NCBI GenBank assembly: GCA_009840525.1
Contig: VXNP01000010.1
Span: 1 to 64,000, forward strand
Direction: 5' to 3'
DNA: 64,000 nt
Source: Gammaproteobacteria bacterium
GTDB lineage: Bacteria; Gemmatimonadota; Gemmatimonadetes; Longimicrobiales; Gaopeijiaceae
How positions within the stretch are numbered: the first letter of the stretch is position 1; every line of letters starts with the position of its first letter. The position numbers and the translations under genes were made by a program. Shown in pieces: positions 19,898-28,420 of this stretch. The notes beneath the pieces are model-generated. The model had not been told where the DNA came from, did not search any database, and saw only the letters and a program-made list of their open reading frames with translations.

Positions 19898-20896
19898 TCA
19901 TCGACGCCGATCGACCACGTAGGCAATCGAGGTGAGAAGCGCCTGTTTGGCGGACCCCGCCTCCAGATCCTCGAGCGCCGCCGCCGCCCAGCCGGCGTAG
20001 CGTTCCGCCCGTTCGCGAGCGTACTCGAGCCCGCCCAGTTCCTCAACCAGTTCGATGAGCCCGGCGATCTCCTCGTCGGAAGGATCGCGGCTTGAAAAGA
20101 ACCTGCGAATCCCTTTCCGCTCCCTGGCGCCGGCCACCTTCATCGCTCCGATCAGGGGCAGTGTAACCTTCCGTTGGCGCAGGTCGTGGCCCGTGGGCTT
20201 GCCGGTCACGGCCTCGGTCCCGGTGTAGTCCAGCAGGTCGTCGGCAATCTGAAACGCCATTCCGAGATTGTGTCCGAAGCGCCTGAGCGCCGAGCACCGG
20301 GGATCCGGCCCGGTCGCGAGGGCGCCGATCTCGCAGGATGCAGCCATCAGGGACGCCGTCTTGGCCGCAATCAGGGCATAGTAGTCCTCTTCGGAGAAGT
20401 CCAGGGCGTCGTAGGAGGTGAGCTGGCGCATTTCCCCCAGACTCATCTCGTTGGCGGCGATCGCCAGGCAGCGAAGCACGTCCAGATTGCCGACGCGCGT
20501 CAGCTCGGTGACGGAGCGGCTGTACAGGTAGTCCCCCATGATGATCGCGACCTGATGCGTCCACAGCGCGTTTACCGTGGGCAGGCCGCGGCGCAGCACC
20601 GAGTGGTCCACGGCATCGTCGTGCACCAGGGTCGCGAGGTGCACCAGTTCGACGGCCGCCGCCAGGGTAACCGCGGGATCACCGTCTCCCCCGCATATGC
20701 GGTCCGCAAGGAGCACCAGAGTGGGGCGGAACATCTTGCCCCGCATGAGCAGGAGGTACTGGTTGACCTCGTCGGTCATCCCCAGATTGGCGCGAACGAT
20801 GCGCCGGAGCTCCTCGCGCACGCGCTCCAGATCCTCGCGCACGGGCTCCTGAATGTGGGCAAGCGTGGATGGTTTGGTGGTGACGGGCTGGGTCAA
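19898..20896 (-). CDS. ispB: Polyprenyl diphosphate synthase (trans, long-chain; IspB/HepT type)
   Basis: Head-to-tail condensation of isopentenyl diphosphate to make the side chain of the respiratory quinone (chain length not predictable here). Both aspartate-rich motifs are present: DDAVD (in LVHDDAVDHSVLRRG) and DDLLD (in FQIADDLLDYTG), with LLRGKMFRP-like MRGKMFRPTLV before them. The start is uncertain. I take TTG at 20896, with AGGAAAGAGG just upstream, giving 332 residues. A GTG at 20842 would give 314. The frame stays open further upstream over the neighbouring repeat, but that part has no family similarity. A 71-bp gap to the TPR gene holds a copy of the dispersed repeat. Confidence 0.88.
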   Translation of the reverse strand: MTQPVTTKPSTLAHIQEPVREDLERVREELRRIVRANLGMTDEVNQYLLLMRGKMFRPTLVLLADRICGGDGDPAVTLAAAVELVHLATLVHDDAVDHSVLRRGLPTVNALWTHQVAIIMGDYLYSRSVTELTRVGNLDVLRCLAIAANEMSLGEMRQLTSYDALDFSEEDYYALIAAKTASLMAASCEIGALATGPDPRCSALRRFGHNLGMAFQIADDLLDYTGTEAVTGKPTGHDLRQRKVTLPLIGAMKVAGARERKGIRRFFSSRDPSDEEIAGLIELVEELGGLEYARERAERYAGWAAAALEDLEAGSAKQALLTSIAYVVDRRR

Positions 20897-20925
20897 CGAC
20901 CTCTTTCCTGAAAGGGGTTGGCGTG

Positions 20926-20943
20926 GCAGTCCGTGGATGAGTC
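20926..20943 (+). repeat. Inverted copy of the dispersed stop-linked repeat
   Basis: The plus strand reads GCAGTCCGTGGATGAGTC, matching the minus-strand sequence after the dehydrogenase stop (46824-46841) at 17 of 18 positions but in the opposite orientation. It lies in the 71-bp spacer between the TPR gene stop (20968) and the proposed ispB start. Confidence 0.6.
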
Positions 20944-20967
20944 CCCGTTCGGCCAGGGGTTGCTGGG

Positions 20968-21636
20968 TCAGGAGGGGCTGCCGGGAACTGGATCCGCCGG
21001 CTCGCCGGCCGTCCCCCTCGGCACCGGGCCGAGATCGCGCAGGCGCGCCTCGACATCCTGAAAGCCGATGTCGATTGCGAGGGTCTTCCTGTAGAAGTCG
21101 CACGCCGCCTCGGGATTGCCGGACGCCTCCTGAGCGCGCCCCATATAGTAGTAGATTCCAAGGAAGTCGTCTTCGCGCTCGAGAGGCAGGTCGAGGGCCT
21201 TCGCCAGCGCGCTGACCGCGAGTTCGGCGTGGCCGGCGTCGAGAAGGGAGCGACCCAGCATCTCATGGGCCGCCGAGTTGGCGGGGTCCACGCGGATTGC
21301 ACGTTGAAACTCGGCTATGGCCTCCGGGCCGAGCCCCATGGTCCGGTACGCCGTGCCCATGTCCTGATGGATGCGCGCATTCCCGGCCGGAACGCTGCGG
21401 ACCAACCGGGCCCGGAAGCGCGACAACGCGGCCCGGAAGTCCTCGCCGGGTGCCGTGTTCTCATCTTCCTCGGTCAGCCGGGTCGCCTCCGGCGCCGACC
21501 CGTCGTCCAGGAGCAGCGCCCTGAGGTCGACATAGCGGGAGGGCGATTCGGACTCGCGGGCCGCCCCCCCGGGATCGGCGGGCGGGTCCGTGCCCGGAGA
21601 ATCCCCGGCCCGCTCCAGGGGCGCGTCGGTCGTCAT
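20968..21636 (-). CDS. TPR-repeat protein of unknown function
   Basis: The product is 222 residues with a polar, Pro/Asp/Glu-rich N-terminal third (1-70) and three TPR-like pairs from about 80 to 205 (MGTAYRTMGLGPEAIAEFQRA and AAHEMLGRSLLDAGHAEL, each shortened to fit). There is no signal peptide or membrane helix, so it is probably cytoplasmic. The ATG at 21636 overlaps the ftcD stop by 4 nt (ATGA), so it is made together with the formimidoyltransferase. The family alone does not tell its partner. Confidence 0.7.
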   Translation of the reverse strand: MTTDAPLERAGDSPGTDPPADPGGAARESESPSRYVDLRALLLDDGSAPEATRLTEEDENTAPGEDFRAALSRFRARLVRSVPAGNARIHQDMGTAYRTMGLGPEAIAEFQRAIRVDPANSAAHEMLGRSLLDAGHAELAVSALAKALDLPLEREDDFLGIYYYMGRAQEASGNPEAACDFYRKTLAIDIGFQDVEARLRDLGPVPRGTAGEPADPVPGSPS

Positions 21637-22535
21637 GAACGGACCCCCGCGAGCAGAGCCTCGCGCAGCCGGGACGGGTCCGGATCCAGCAGGTTGAGGC
21701 GGGAGGCGGCCGCGGAAAGGACCAGGCTCCCGGGGATGGTTCCGATGACCTCTGTCTGTGTGATGCGGCCACCCATCCGGTCCACCTCCACTTCAATGGC
21801 CTCGAAAACGCGCATGGGCGGTGTGCGTTCCATGTCTTCCAGGTTCATGGAGATCTGAAATACGTCGCTGGAGGGCAGATATAGCCCCAGCGCCCTCAAC
21901 CCGACAAATCCGCCGCTGCTCTCGCGCAGCCGGCCCGCGACATCCTTCACCTGCTCCAACGATAACCCCGATACGCAGACATTCCACGCGAGGAGGGGCG
22001 GCCGGGCTCCGACGCAGGTCGCGCCCGCCATCGGATGGACGCCCGGATGAGCCCAGGGCCGAGGCAGGATATCGGGCTCGCGGCCGGCTGGAAACCCCCC
22101 CGTGAGCGCCTCGAAGCCTCCGGCCCGCAGAGCGGACAGGGAGCGGCCGGTTCCGGCGGCCCCGTACAGGTACACGGGTATCCCCATCGCGGCCAGCCCT
22201 TCCGCCACCCTGCGGGCGCTCGCAGCCGCATCCTGCAGGCCAAGGCCCCGGGCGGGGATGAACGGGAGTACGTCGAGGGCGCCCACGCGCGGATGTACGC
22301 CCGCGTGCCGCCGCATGTCGATGGCCTCCACCGCCAGCCGCGCGACCGACAGGGCCGCCCGCTCCACGACCCGGGGAGGGCCGGCGAAGGAGATGACCGA
22401 ACGATGGTGGTCCGGATCGGCGCTCCGGGCCAGCACTTCGGCGCCCTCGGAGGCGATGACCCGTGCAAACTCGCGAATCAGAGCAAGGTCGCGGCCTTCG
22501 CTGAAGTTGGGGACCGCTTCAAGGACCGGGGTCAT
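21633..22535 (-). CDS. ftcD: Glutamate formimidoyltransferase
   Basis: Transfers the formimidoyl group between glutamate and tetrahydrofolate in histidine catabolism, or feeds one-carbon units to folate. The 300-residue product covers the transferase domain only, with no cyclodeaminase part. The N-terminal VPNFSEGRDL (8-17), HHRSVISFAGPP, RRHAGVHPRVGALDVLPFIP (75-94) and GATCVGARPPLLAWNV are the family signatures. No hutH, hutU or hutI gene is near, which is unusual. It is coupled to a TPR protein and lies next to ispB. It could instead act in purine or formimino-glycine breakdown. Confidence 0.88.
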   Translation of the reverse strand: MTPVLEAVPNFSEGRDLALIREFARVIASEGAEVLARSADPDHHRSVISFAGPPRVVERAALSVARLAVEAIDMRRHAGVHPRVGALDVLPFIPARGLGLQDAAASARRVAEGLAAMGIPVYLYGAAGTGRSLSALRAGGFEALTGGFPAGREPDILPRPWAHPGVHPMAGATCVGARPPLLAWNVCVSGLSLEQVKDVAGRLRESSGGFVGLRALGLYLPSSDVFQISMNLEDMERTPPMRVFEAIEVEVDRMGGRITQTEVIGTIPGSLVLSAAASRLNLLDPDPSRLREALLAGVRS

Positions 22536-22630
22536 GTCGCGATTATACCCCGGCGGCGGCGCCCTCTCAACCCGAACCGGTCAGAGCAAGCGCCGTCCCC
22601 GATTGCCCGGGGGACGATCCGTGTTCGGTG

Positions 22631-23797
22631 TCAGGTCCCGTAGCGGACAAGCACTGCGGGTCCGCGGCGCTCCAGGCCCACATTGCCGGCCTGAAGCTGA
22701 TGGGCCCAGTCGAAGACCATCACCGCGCCATCGTCCAGGTAGCCCTGGCTGGTGATCCGCACCGCCGCGTAGTGGTGGCCCTCGGTTCCCGAATAGCGAA
22801 GCACGTAGGTGGTCGCGGGCAGCGCCTCCACCGCCTGGGTGGTGTAGTCCCGCGCGGGCGCGACGGTCACGTCGATGCATCCCGCGTCGCTCCCGGGTCC
22901 GCACTTGAGCTGGCTGGTCGCAAAGACCCGGTTGTGGATCTCGGCGCCCGGCCCGGGGACCAGCCACCACCCGGCCTGGTCCTGTTCGAACCGGAAGTGG
23001 CGGTTGGATGCGTCGCCGTGGACGATGGGTCCGTCCTGTTCGTTCAGCGGGAACCGAAAACCCGAAGACGACGGCGCGTCGAGATAGGAGTAGATCAGCT
23101 CGCCGTGGTAGTCGGGGCGCGGGGTCGCGCTCGCCATCGAGCTGCCCCCGCTCTCGTGTCCCTGATCGTCGAGGGCGGAAACGAAATAGTTGTAGGTTTC
23201 GCCGTTGCTCGCCCGCAGATCGAGGAACCCCTCGGAGTCCGTCTCGCCCAGGAGGAAGGCGTCCCCGTCCTCGAGATACACCCTGTAGTGGGAGAAGTCC
23301 TCGGCGGCGCGCGCGTCGTCGCTCCACGTGAGGAAGACGGATCCATCCAGCGCCGTCGCCAGGACCGCAACCGGCACGGCGGGCGGATCCGGCATCGGCA
23401 CGGCCACCTCCACCAGGTGGCTGGAAGGTGTTTCCAGCCCCGAGGCCCCGACCGCGGCCACGTAGTACTCGTAGGTCGCCCCCGCCGCCACGTTGGCGTC
23501 CCGGTATTCGCAGGCTCCCTCCGCGCAGCTGCTTACCTCGGCGATGAGAAAGTAGTCCCGGTCGGTGATTCGCCGGGAGTAGACGCGGAAGGTTTCGCCG
23601 CTCCAGCCGGGCGCGAGGGTCCATGTGACGGTGACCACCCCCGCGAAATAGTGGGCATCCAGCGCACGCGGCGCGGCGGGGGGATCTTCCAGAGTGAGCA
23701 GCACTCCATCCTCGTCGCAGGCCGTCAGGGTGCCCAGCAGAAGGAGTGCCCTCAAGCTGCGAGCACATCGCCCAAACGCATACCCGTCACCGAACAT
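22631..23797 (-). CDS. Lipoprotein with two fibronectin type III-like domains and a novel C-terminal domain
   Basis: The product is 388 residues. The signal peptide ends at TLTAC, with the lipid-modified Cys near residue 27. Two fibronectin III-like beta modules follow (about 37-133 and 134-230): each opens with a proline-rich linker, holds a V-x-L/V-TW strand, and has a Y-x-Y-x-V motif (TYEYYVAAV and TYNYFVSAL). The last 155 residues (about 233-388) are Trp/His/Tyr-rich with a Cys pair and match nothing I recognise. The ATG at 23797 has GAGGAGG at 5-nt spacing. It lies downstream of lptD and is probably exposed on the outer membrane. Function unknown. Confidence 0.65.
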   Translation of the reverse strand: MFGDGYAFGRCARSLRALLLLGTLTACDEDGVLLTLEDPPAAPRALDAHYFAGVVTVTWTLAPGWSGETFRVYSRRITDRDYFLIAEVSSCAEGACEYRDANVAAGATYEYYVAAVGASGLETPSSHLVEVAVPMPDPPAVPVAVLATALDGSVFLTWSDDARAAEDFSHYRVYLEDGDAFLLGETDSEGFLDLRASNGETYNYFVSALDDQGHESGGSSMASATPRPDYHGELIYSYLDAPSSSGFRFPLNEQDGPIVHGDASNRHFRFEQDQAGWWLVPGPGAEIHNRVFATSQLKCGPGSDAGCIDVTVAPARDYTTQAVEALPATTYVLRYSGTEGHHYAAVRITSQGYLDDGAVMVFDWAHQLQAGNVGLERRGPAVLVRYGT

Positions 23798-23897
23798 CGG
23801 AACCTCCTCGTGGCATCCCGGAGAGCATCGCAGGCATCTCCTGCCCAATCAGCGCCCATTGGTCTGCACGAGGTGTGCCAAACGCCGGCCTCGGGAG

Positions 23898-23941
23898 CGC
23901 CCCGCCAGCCCGGCGCCTCACCGCTCGCGGTGCCCGGGGCG
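23898..23941 (-). terminator. Nested GC-rich stem-loop downstream of lptD
   Basis: CGCCCCG (23898-23904) pairs with CGGGGCG (23935-23941), enclosing a second hairpin (CACCG / CGGTG). It lies within 60 bp after the lptD stop, with no T-tract. It is a possible RNA 3'-end hairpin or pause site before the fibronectin-type lipoprotein gene. Confidence 0.35.
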
Positions 23942-23960
23942 ATTCGTCCACGGACTGCTA
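23941..23960 (-). repeat. Dispersed 20-bp repeat at the lptD stop codon
   Basis: The plus strand reads GATTCGTCCACGGACTGCTA. The last three bases are the complement of the lptD TAG stop. The same 20 bases, with one change, occur at 46822-46841, where they likewise supply the TAG stop of the UDP-sugar dehydrogenase. Confidence 0.75.
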
Positions 23961-26912
23961 GCGGAACTGCCTCTCCAGGGGATCGGAGCGGTCGTACTGC
24001 TGATAGTCGAACTTCAGATCGCGATTGTCGCTCAGGGCCACCTCGAAACGGAACGCCCAGTTGCCGGTGACCGTGCGTCTGAAATCGAAGTTGGCTTCCC
24101 AGCGATGCAATTGCCGGGTGAACGTGATCATGTGGTCGTTGAAGGACCCCAGCTCCACGTCGTAGGAAGTACGCCAGCTCGCGCGCCACAGCTCAGTGGG
24201 CTCGAACCGGACGTTGAGCTGAACCATCTGCCGGGCCAGGTCGGCCTGGCGCGGGCGCTGTAGCGAATAGGAGACGCTCGCGTCCCATCCGGCGCCACCG
24301 CCGCGCGGACGTCCCTGAGCGCTCTGCCTGCCGAAATCGCGCGAGGTATCGCCAAAACCCGGCACGATCTGGCTCTCGTCGAGGCCGCTGGCCGCCGAGA
24401 AGGGGTCCTCGTCTTCGAGCAGGTCGTCCTCTTCCGGTTCCGGCTCCGGGTCCGCCTCTCCGTCACCCCCCAGCCCGATCAGCCCTCCGATCCAGCGCAG
24501 CGGAGGGGAAGCCGCGTTCAGCGAGAACGAGAGATCGAGCCCGGAGAGATGGGGAGCAAACTGCCTTCCGTCCCCTGCCTGGCCGCTCTCGTCGAACAGC
24601 AGGTGCTCCATGGAGATCTGCAGGCCGCGCAGAAAGTCCGAGCTGATGCTGTTGGAGAGCGTGGTGGTCGTGAAGCCGTCCGTGAACTGGCCGAGAGAGT
24701 CGGCGCGCACGAAGTCGTAGTTGACGGCGCTGGTCTGCAGGGCCAGCAGCTGAACGATTTCCGCCCGCTCCCTCCGCCGGGGTTCGCCGCTCGGATCGGG
24801 AGGGGCTTCTCCTTCCTCCTCCTCGGATTCCTCGGTCTCGCGCTTCGCCTCGAAGGTCTGGTTCAGCCGGATCCGCATCTCGTTCTTGGCGCGGAATTCC
24901 CCCCGGCCGAAGACGGCGTTCTGAACCTCCGTCTGCGTCACCGCGGGAGCATACGAATAGTCGAAGCCGGGCGAGAGCTTGTGGCGGATGGCAGAGAAGC
25001 CCCCCACGCCCGGCCAGAGCCCGTAGAGGTCGGTCTTGAGCCCGGCGCCGAACGAGATGCGGGTGGGCGCGGACACCAGCGACCCCGCCTCCGGGATCTT
25101 GTTCGTCTGCAGCGACCGGCCCGACATGGACAGATTGGGCGTGAAGGTCGTCGTCCCGATGAGGCGCTGCTGGTAGCTGAGGGTCTGCGACCAGGTGAGG
25201 TCGGTGCTGCTCAGGTCCACGCGCTCCGGGAACGCGCTGTCGGCCGCAGGGGCGACCACGCTGCCGAACCAGGCCTCGAGCCGGTCGGCCGCCGCCAGGC
25301 CGGCGGCGGGTGCGAAGACCTCCAGCCCGTCCCTGGTCACCGCCTCGTTGAAGCTCAGGCTGTGCGACAGGGAGAGCGCGCCCAGGCTCAGGCTGGACGA
25401 CAGGCCTCCGCGTGTGTTCTGCTTGTCCGCCAGGCTCTCCTTGAAGTCGCCGGGCGGCTGATCCAACCGGTCCTCGATGCTGCGCGTGTAGTTCCCGCTT
25501 CCGGTCCAGATGACGTTGTTGTACCAGCTCGCCTGCGACGACGACGCCGGGAAGAAGGTGATGGGCGAGAGCGAGAGGTTGGCCGAAGGCAGCGTGAGCG
25601 ACACCCGGTCGTCGGAGAGGAACTGGCGCCGGTTGGCGCTCATCGAAACATTGCCCCAGTCGAAGCGCCGGTTGATCCCGCCCTGCGAGTCGATCGATTG
25701 CGTGACCTCGCGCGGATCGAAGGAATTCTGGCGCACGAAGTCGGTGGAGGAAGCGTAGCTTGACCGGATCTCGAAGCGCGTACGCTCGTCGAGCTCCCAG
25801 TTGTGCGAGGTGCTGAAGGCGAGCGTCGTGCTCCCGTCCTGCCGCCAGAAGTTGCGGAAGTTGACGTTGCCACGCAGAAACTGCCGCAGCCAGCTGTAGT
25901 TCAGGGTCCCGGTAACGCCCACGTAGTTGTCGGCCCACCAGTCCATGGCCACCGATGCATCCGCGTAATCGTTGATGGCCCAGTAGAAGCCCAGATTGGA
26001 GACGCGGCGGCTGTATCCCGCCGAGCTGCGCACGATGTCGTTCACGCTGAAACGCGGCGTCAGGATGCCGCTGGCGCGTCCGCGCTCGATGCTCTGGAAC
26101 ATGAAGGGGAACCAGAAGACGGGGACATCGGCGAAGTAGAGCTTCACCGACCTCGCCACCAGCATGTTGCCCGCCACGATCTTGATCTCGCTGGTGTCGA
26201 AGTGGTAGTGCGGATGCTCCAGGTCGCAGGAAGTGAAGCCGACGTGTGCCCCGTGGACGATCTCGGGCGTAACCGAGGGCAGGTCGCCGAACACGTTCCA
26301 GGGACTGCCGCCTTCGGCGAACCGGGTGCGCGCGCTGTAGGCCGTGCCGCGCCGGCTGTCGAGGCTGTAGATCATCGAGGTGCTGTTGAGCGGCTCGCCC
26401 TCGCGCCCGGTGAACACCGAGGCTCCCTCGGTCCAGATCAGGTTCGTGGAGTCGTCCATGGTGATGGACGAGTCGGCCTCCAGTTGCATGCGCTCGGCGC
26501 CTTCCCGGAAGAATCGCGCACGCGCTTCCGTGTTGCCGTAGAGGACCACCTCGCCACTCGACCCGAACTCGAGCCCGGTGCCCTCGTACTGGCTGGCCTG
26601 GTATCCCGGCAGCGAGAGCAGGGCATTTAGCACGGAGTCCGGGCCCGAGGTCACCGGTCGCGGAGCCCGTACCGTCGAGTCGGGCAGCTCCCGCAGCGAG
26701 TCCGGGAGCGGCGGGGCGGCCAGGCGCTGGAGCACCTGGAGGACCTGTACCCGAGCGGAGTCAACGACAACGGTCGTGTCGGGCGGCCCCGGCGGAGGAA
26801 TCGAGTCCGGGACCTGCTGGCCGTGCACCGGGATGGCCAGGCCCGCCACGGCCAGCGGCAGGAGCAGGGCGGCCGGAAGGTGCGCCGGCCGGCGGCGCGG
26901 GTCCGGGGCCAT
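23958..26912 (-). CDS. lptD: LPS-assembly protein LptD-like outer-membrane protein
   Basis: Outer-membrane barrel that inserts lipopolysaccharide into the outer leaflet. The 984-residue product has a hydrophobic signal segment (about 12-30), a polar spacer, an N-terminal OstA-like beta-jellyroll (about 110-250, with ADSSITMDDSTNLIW and GFTSCDLEHPHYHF), the conserved DVPVFWFPF segment near 268, and a long C-terminal barrel with alternating strands. Two acidic insertions are visible (EESEEEEGE near 700 and EPEEDDLLEDEDP near 825). They are probably extracellular loops or turns. Only one Cys of the E. coli disulfide pattern is obvious. tatC ends 2 bp upstream. Confidence 0.85.
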   Translation of the reverse strand: MAPDPRRRPAHLPAALLLPLAVAGLAIPVHGQQVPDSIPPPGPPDTTVVVDSARVQVLQVLQRLAAPPLPDSLRELPDSTVRAPRPVTSGPDSVLNALLSLPGYQASQYEGTGLEFGSSGEVVLYGNTEARARFFREGAERMQLEADSSITMDDSTNLIWTEGASVFTGREGEPLNSTSMIYSLDSRRGTAYSARTRFAEGGSPWNVFGDLPSVTPEIVHGAHVGFTSCDLEHPHYHFDTSEIKIVAGNMLVARSVKLYFADVPVFWFPFMFQSIERGRASGILTPRFSVNDIVRSSAGYSRRVSNLGFYWAINDYADASVAMDWWADNYVGVTGTLNYSWLRQFLRGNVNFRNFWRQDGSTTLAFSTSHNWELDERTRFEIRSSYASSTDFVRQNSFDPREVTQSIDSQGGINRRFDWGNVSMSANRRQFLSDDRVSLTLPSANLSLSPITFFPASSSQASWYNNVIWTGSGNYTRSIEDRLDQPPGDFKESLADKQNTRGGLSSSLSLGALSLSHSLSFNEAVTRDGLEVFAPAAGLAAADRLEAWFGSVVAPAADSAFPERVDLSSTDLTWSQTLSYQQRLIGTTTFTPNLSMSGRSLQTNKIPEAGSLVSAPTRISFGAGLKTDLYGLWPGVGGFSAIRHKLSPGFDYSYAPAVTQTEVQNAVFGRGEFRAKNEMRIRLNQTFEAKRETEESEEEEGEAPPDPSGEPRRRERAEIVQLLALQTSAVNYDFVRADSLGQFTDGFTTTTLSNSISSDFLRGLQISMEHLLFDESGQAGDGRQFAPHLSGLDLSFSLNAASPPLRWIGGLIGLGGDGEADPEPEPEEDDLLEDEDPFSAASGLDESQIVPGFGDTSRDFGRQSAQGRPRGGGAGWDASVSYSLQRPRQADLARQMVQLNVRFEPTELWRASWRTSYDVELGSFNDHMITFTRQLHRWEANFDFRRTVTGNWAFRFEVALSDNRDLKFDYQQYDRSDPLERQFR

Positions 26913-26914
26913 GC

Positions 26915-27715
26915 CTACCCCGCCTGAACGGAGTCCGGCGGCGGATCGGCCGCGGCGGCGACGCGCTCCTCGCGCTTCCGGTAGATCATGACCGAAAGCA
27001 TGATCGAGAACTCGTACAGAATGATCAGCGGCACCATCATGAGCAGCGTCACCATGATGACGTCACCCGGGGAGATGAGCGCCGCGACGATCGTGATGAG
27101 CAGGATCGCGTGCCTGCGCTTGGTGCGCAGGAACTTCGGCGTCACGAGGCCCAATACGCTCAGGATCATGACGACCACCGGCAATTCGAAGATGATGCCG
27201 AACGCCACAAGCAGCTGAATCGTGAATCCGAAGTAGTCCTGGGCGGTCCACTGCGGGCTCATGATTTCCGTCTGGAACCCGACCAGGAACTCCAGCGTGA
27301 TCGGCAGCGCGATGTAGTACGCCATCAGCACGCCGAGAATGAACAGAACCAGTCCCATGTAGAGCGAGGGCACGATGACCCGCTTCTCGGACTTCTTGAG
27401 CGCCGGCGCCAGAAACGACCAGACGTGATAGACGATGATGGGGAACACCAGAAGGAACCCGATCAGGATCCCGTACTTGAGCGTGATGAAGAATGCGTCG
27501 GTGGGCCTCAGGTTGATGAGCGTCTGATCCTCGCCGAACAGCGCCCGGTAAGGACTGAAAAGCACCTGGAGCATGTCCCCGTAGTGCACCAGCAGGAACC
27601 CCGCCACCGCCCCGATCGCCAGCGCCAGCAGGCTCCACAGGATGCGCCAGCGAAGCTCTTCGAGGTGGTCGAGAAAAGGCATCTCTCCGGCTGGGTTCGG
27701 GGTTTTGCTGGGCAT
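26915..27715 (-). CDS. tatC: Sec-independent translocase protein TatC
   Basis: Twin-arginine signal receptor in the inner membrane. The 266-residue product opens with FLDHLEELRWRILWSL (the conserved HLxELRxR), has six hydrophobic helices, and contains the central FExPVV motif (as FELPVVVMIL) plus SPGDVIMVTLLMMVPL near the end. The C-terminal tail is long, charged and cytoplasmic. tatA is 7.5 kb further along in the same direction. lptD begins 2 bp after this gene's stop, so the two are probably co-translated. Confidence 0.96.
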   Translation of the reverse strand: MPSKTPNPAGEMPFLDHLEELRWRILWSLLALAIGAVAGFLLVHYGDMLQVLFSPYRALFGEDQTLINLRPTDAFFITLKYGILIGFLLVFPIIVYHVWSFLAPALKKSEKRVIVPSLYMGLVLFILGVLMAYYIALPITLEFLVGFQTEIMSPQWTAQDYFGFTIQLLVAFGIIFELPVVVMILSVLGLVTPKFLRTKRRHAILLITIVAALISPGDVIMVTLLMMVPLIILYEFSIMLSVMIYRKREERVAAAADPPPDSVQAG

Positions 27716-27825
27716 CCGATGCGACTCCGCGGGTTACGGCCCGACCGATGATCGCGAAAGATAATGACTCGGCGGCGGGGGAATACCGCCACCCGCAAGG
27801 CTTCCGCCGACGCTCCGCTCGCGCG

Positions 27826-28323
27826 TCAGATCGGAAGCTCGACCTGGTCCCTGGCCCGAAGGCTGCGTTCCCGCCGGAGGTTCAGGTCCGCGATCATCTC
27901 TTGGAACTCTTGGATATCCTGGAAGTTCCTGTACACGGACGCGAAGCGGACGTAGGCAACCCGATCCAGCGGCTTGAGCGCTTCCATCACCATCTCGCCG
28001 ATGCGCGAACTCCGGACCTCGCCACCCCCTTCCACGGTAAGCGTGTACTGGATGTTACCGGCGATGGCGTCGATGGTGGACGGGGAAACGGGGCGCTTGG
28101 CGCACGCCACCTGAATGCTGCGCACGAGTTTCGCGCGTTCGAAGTCCTCGGTGTCGCCGCGACTCTTCAGCACCCGGAGGGGCCGCTCCTGGATGTACTC
28201 GTAGGTGGTGAAGCGGCCCCGGCACTCCTTGCACTCGCGGCGGCGGCGCACAGCCTGCCCCTGCCCGGTCGAACGCGTATCAACGACATGATTGTCGGGG
28301 CAGCCACAGTGAGGACACCGCAT
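27826..28323 (-). CDS. nrdR: Transcriptional repressor NrdR
   Basis: Zinc-finger and ATP-cone repressor of ribonucleotide reductase genes. The 165-residue product has MRCPHCGCPDNHVVDTR with Cys3 and Cys6, a second CKEC pair at Cys31 and Cys34, and an ATP-cone domain (about 46-136, starting RPLRVLKSRGDTEDFERAKL). It is slightly longer than the roughly 150-residue norm because of a polar C-terminal tail. No ribonucleotide reductase gene or recognisable NrdR box is in this window. It lies between cpoB and tatC. Confidence 0.96.
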   Translation of the reverse strand: MRCPHCGCPDNHVVDTRSTGQGQAVRRRRECKECRGRFTTYEYIQERPLRVLKSRGDTEDFERAKLVRSIQVACAKRPVSPSTIDAIAGNIQYTLTVEGGGEVRSSRIGEMVMEALKPLDRVAYVRFASVYRNFQDIQEFQEMIADLNLRRERSLRARDQVELPI

Positions 28324-28420
28324 CCCGCACCTCCCGCAGGGACATCGCCGACGGGCAGCGCCGGTTGACCCGACAGCCTGAGTGCGGCCGCCCGGTGACC
28401 GCCCCCTTCCCGGACCCGGC

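Noticed and set aside
19898-21103. A 401-residue version of the polyprenyl synthase
   Set aside because: The first 69 codons cover the TPR gene end and a repeat copy and lack family similarity. The TTG at 20896 or GTG at 20842 is more plausible.
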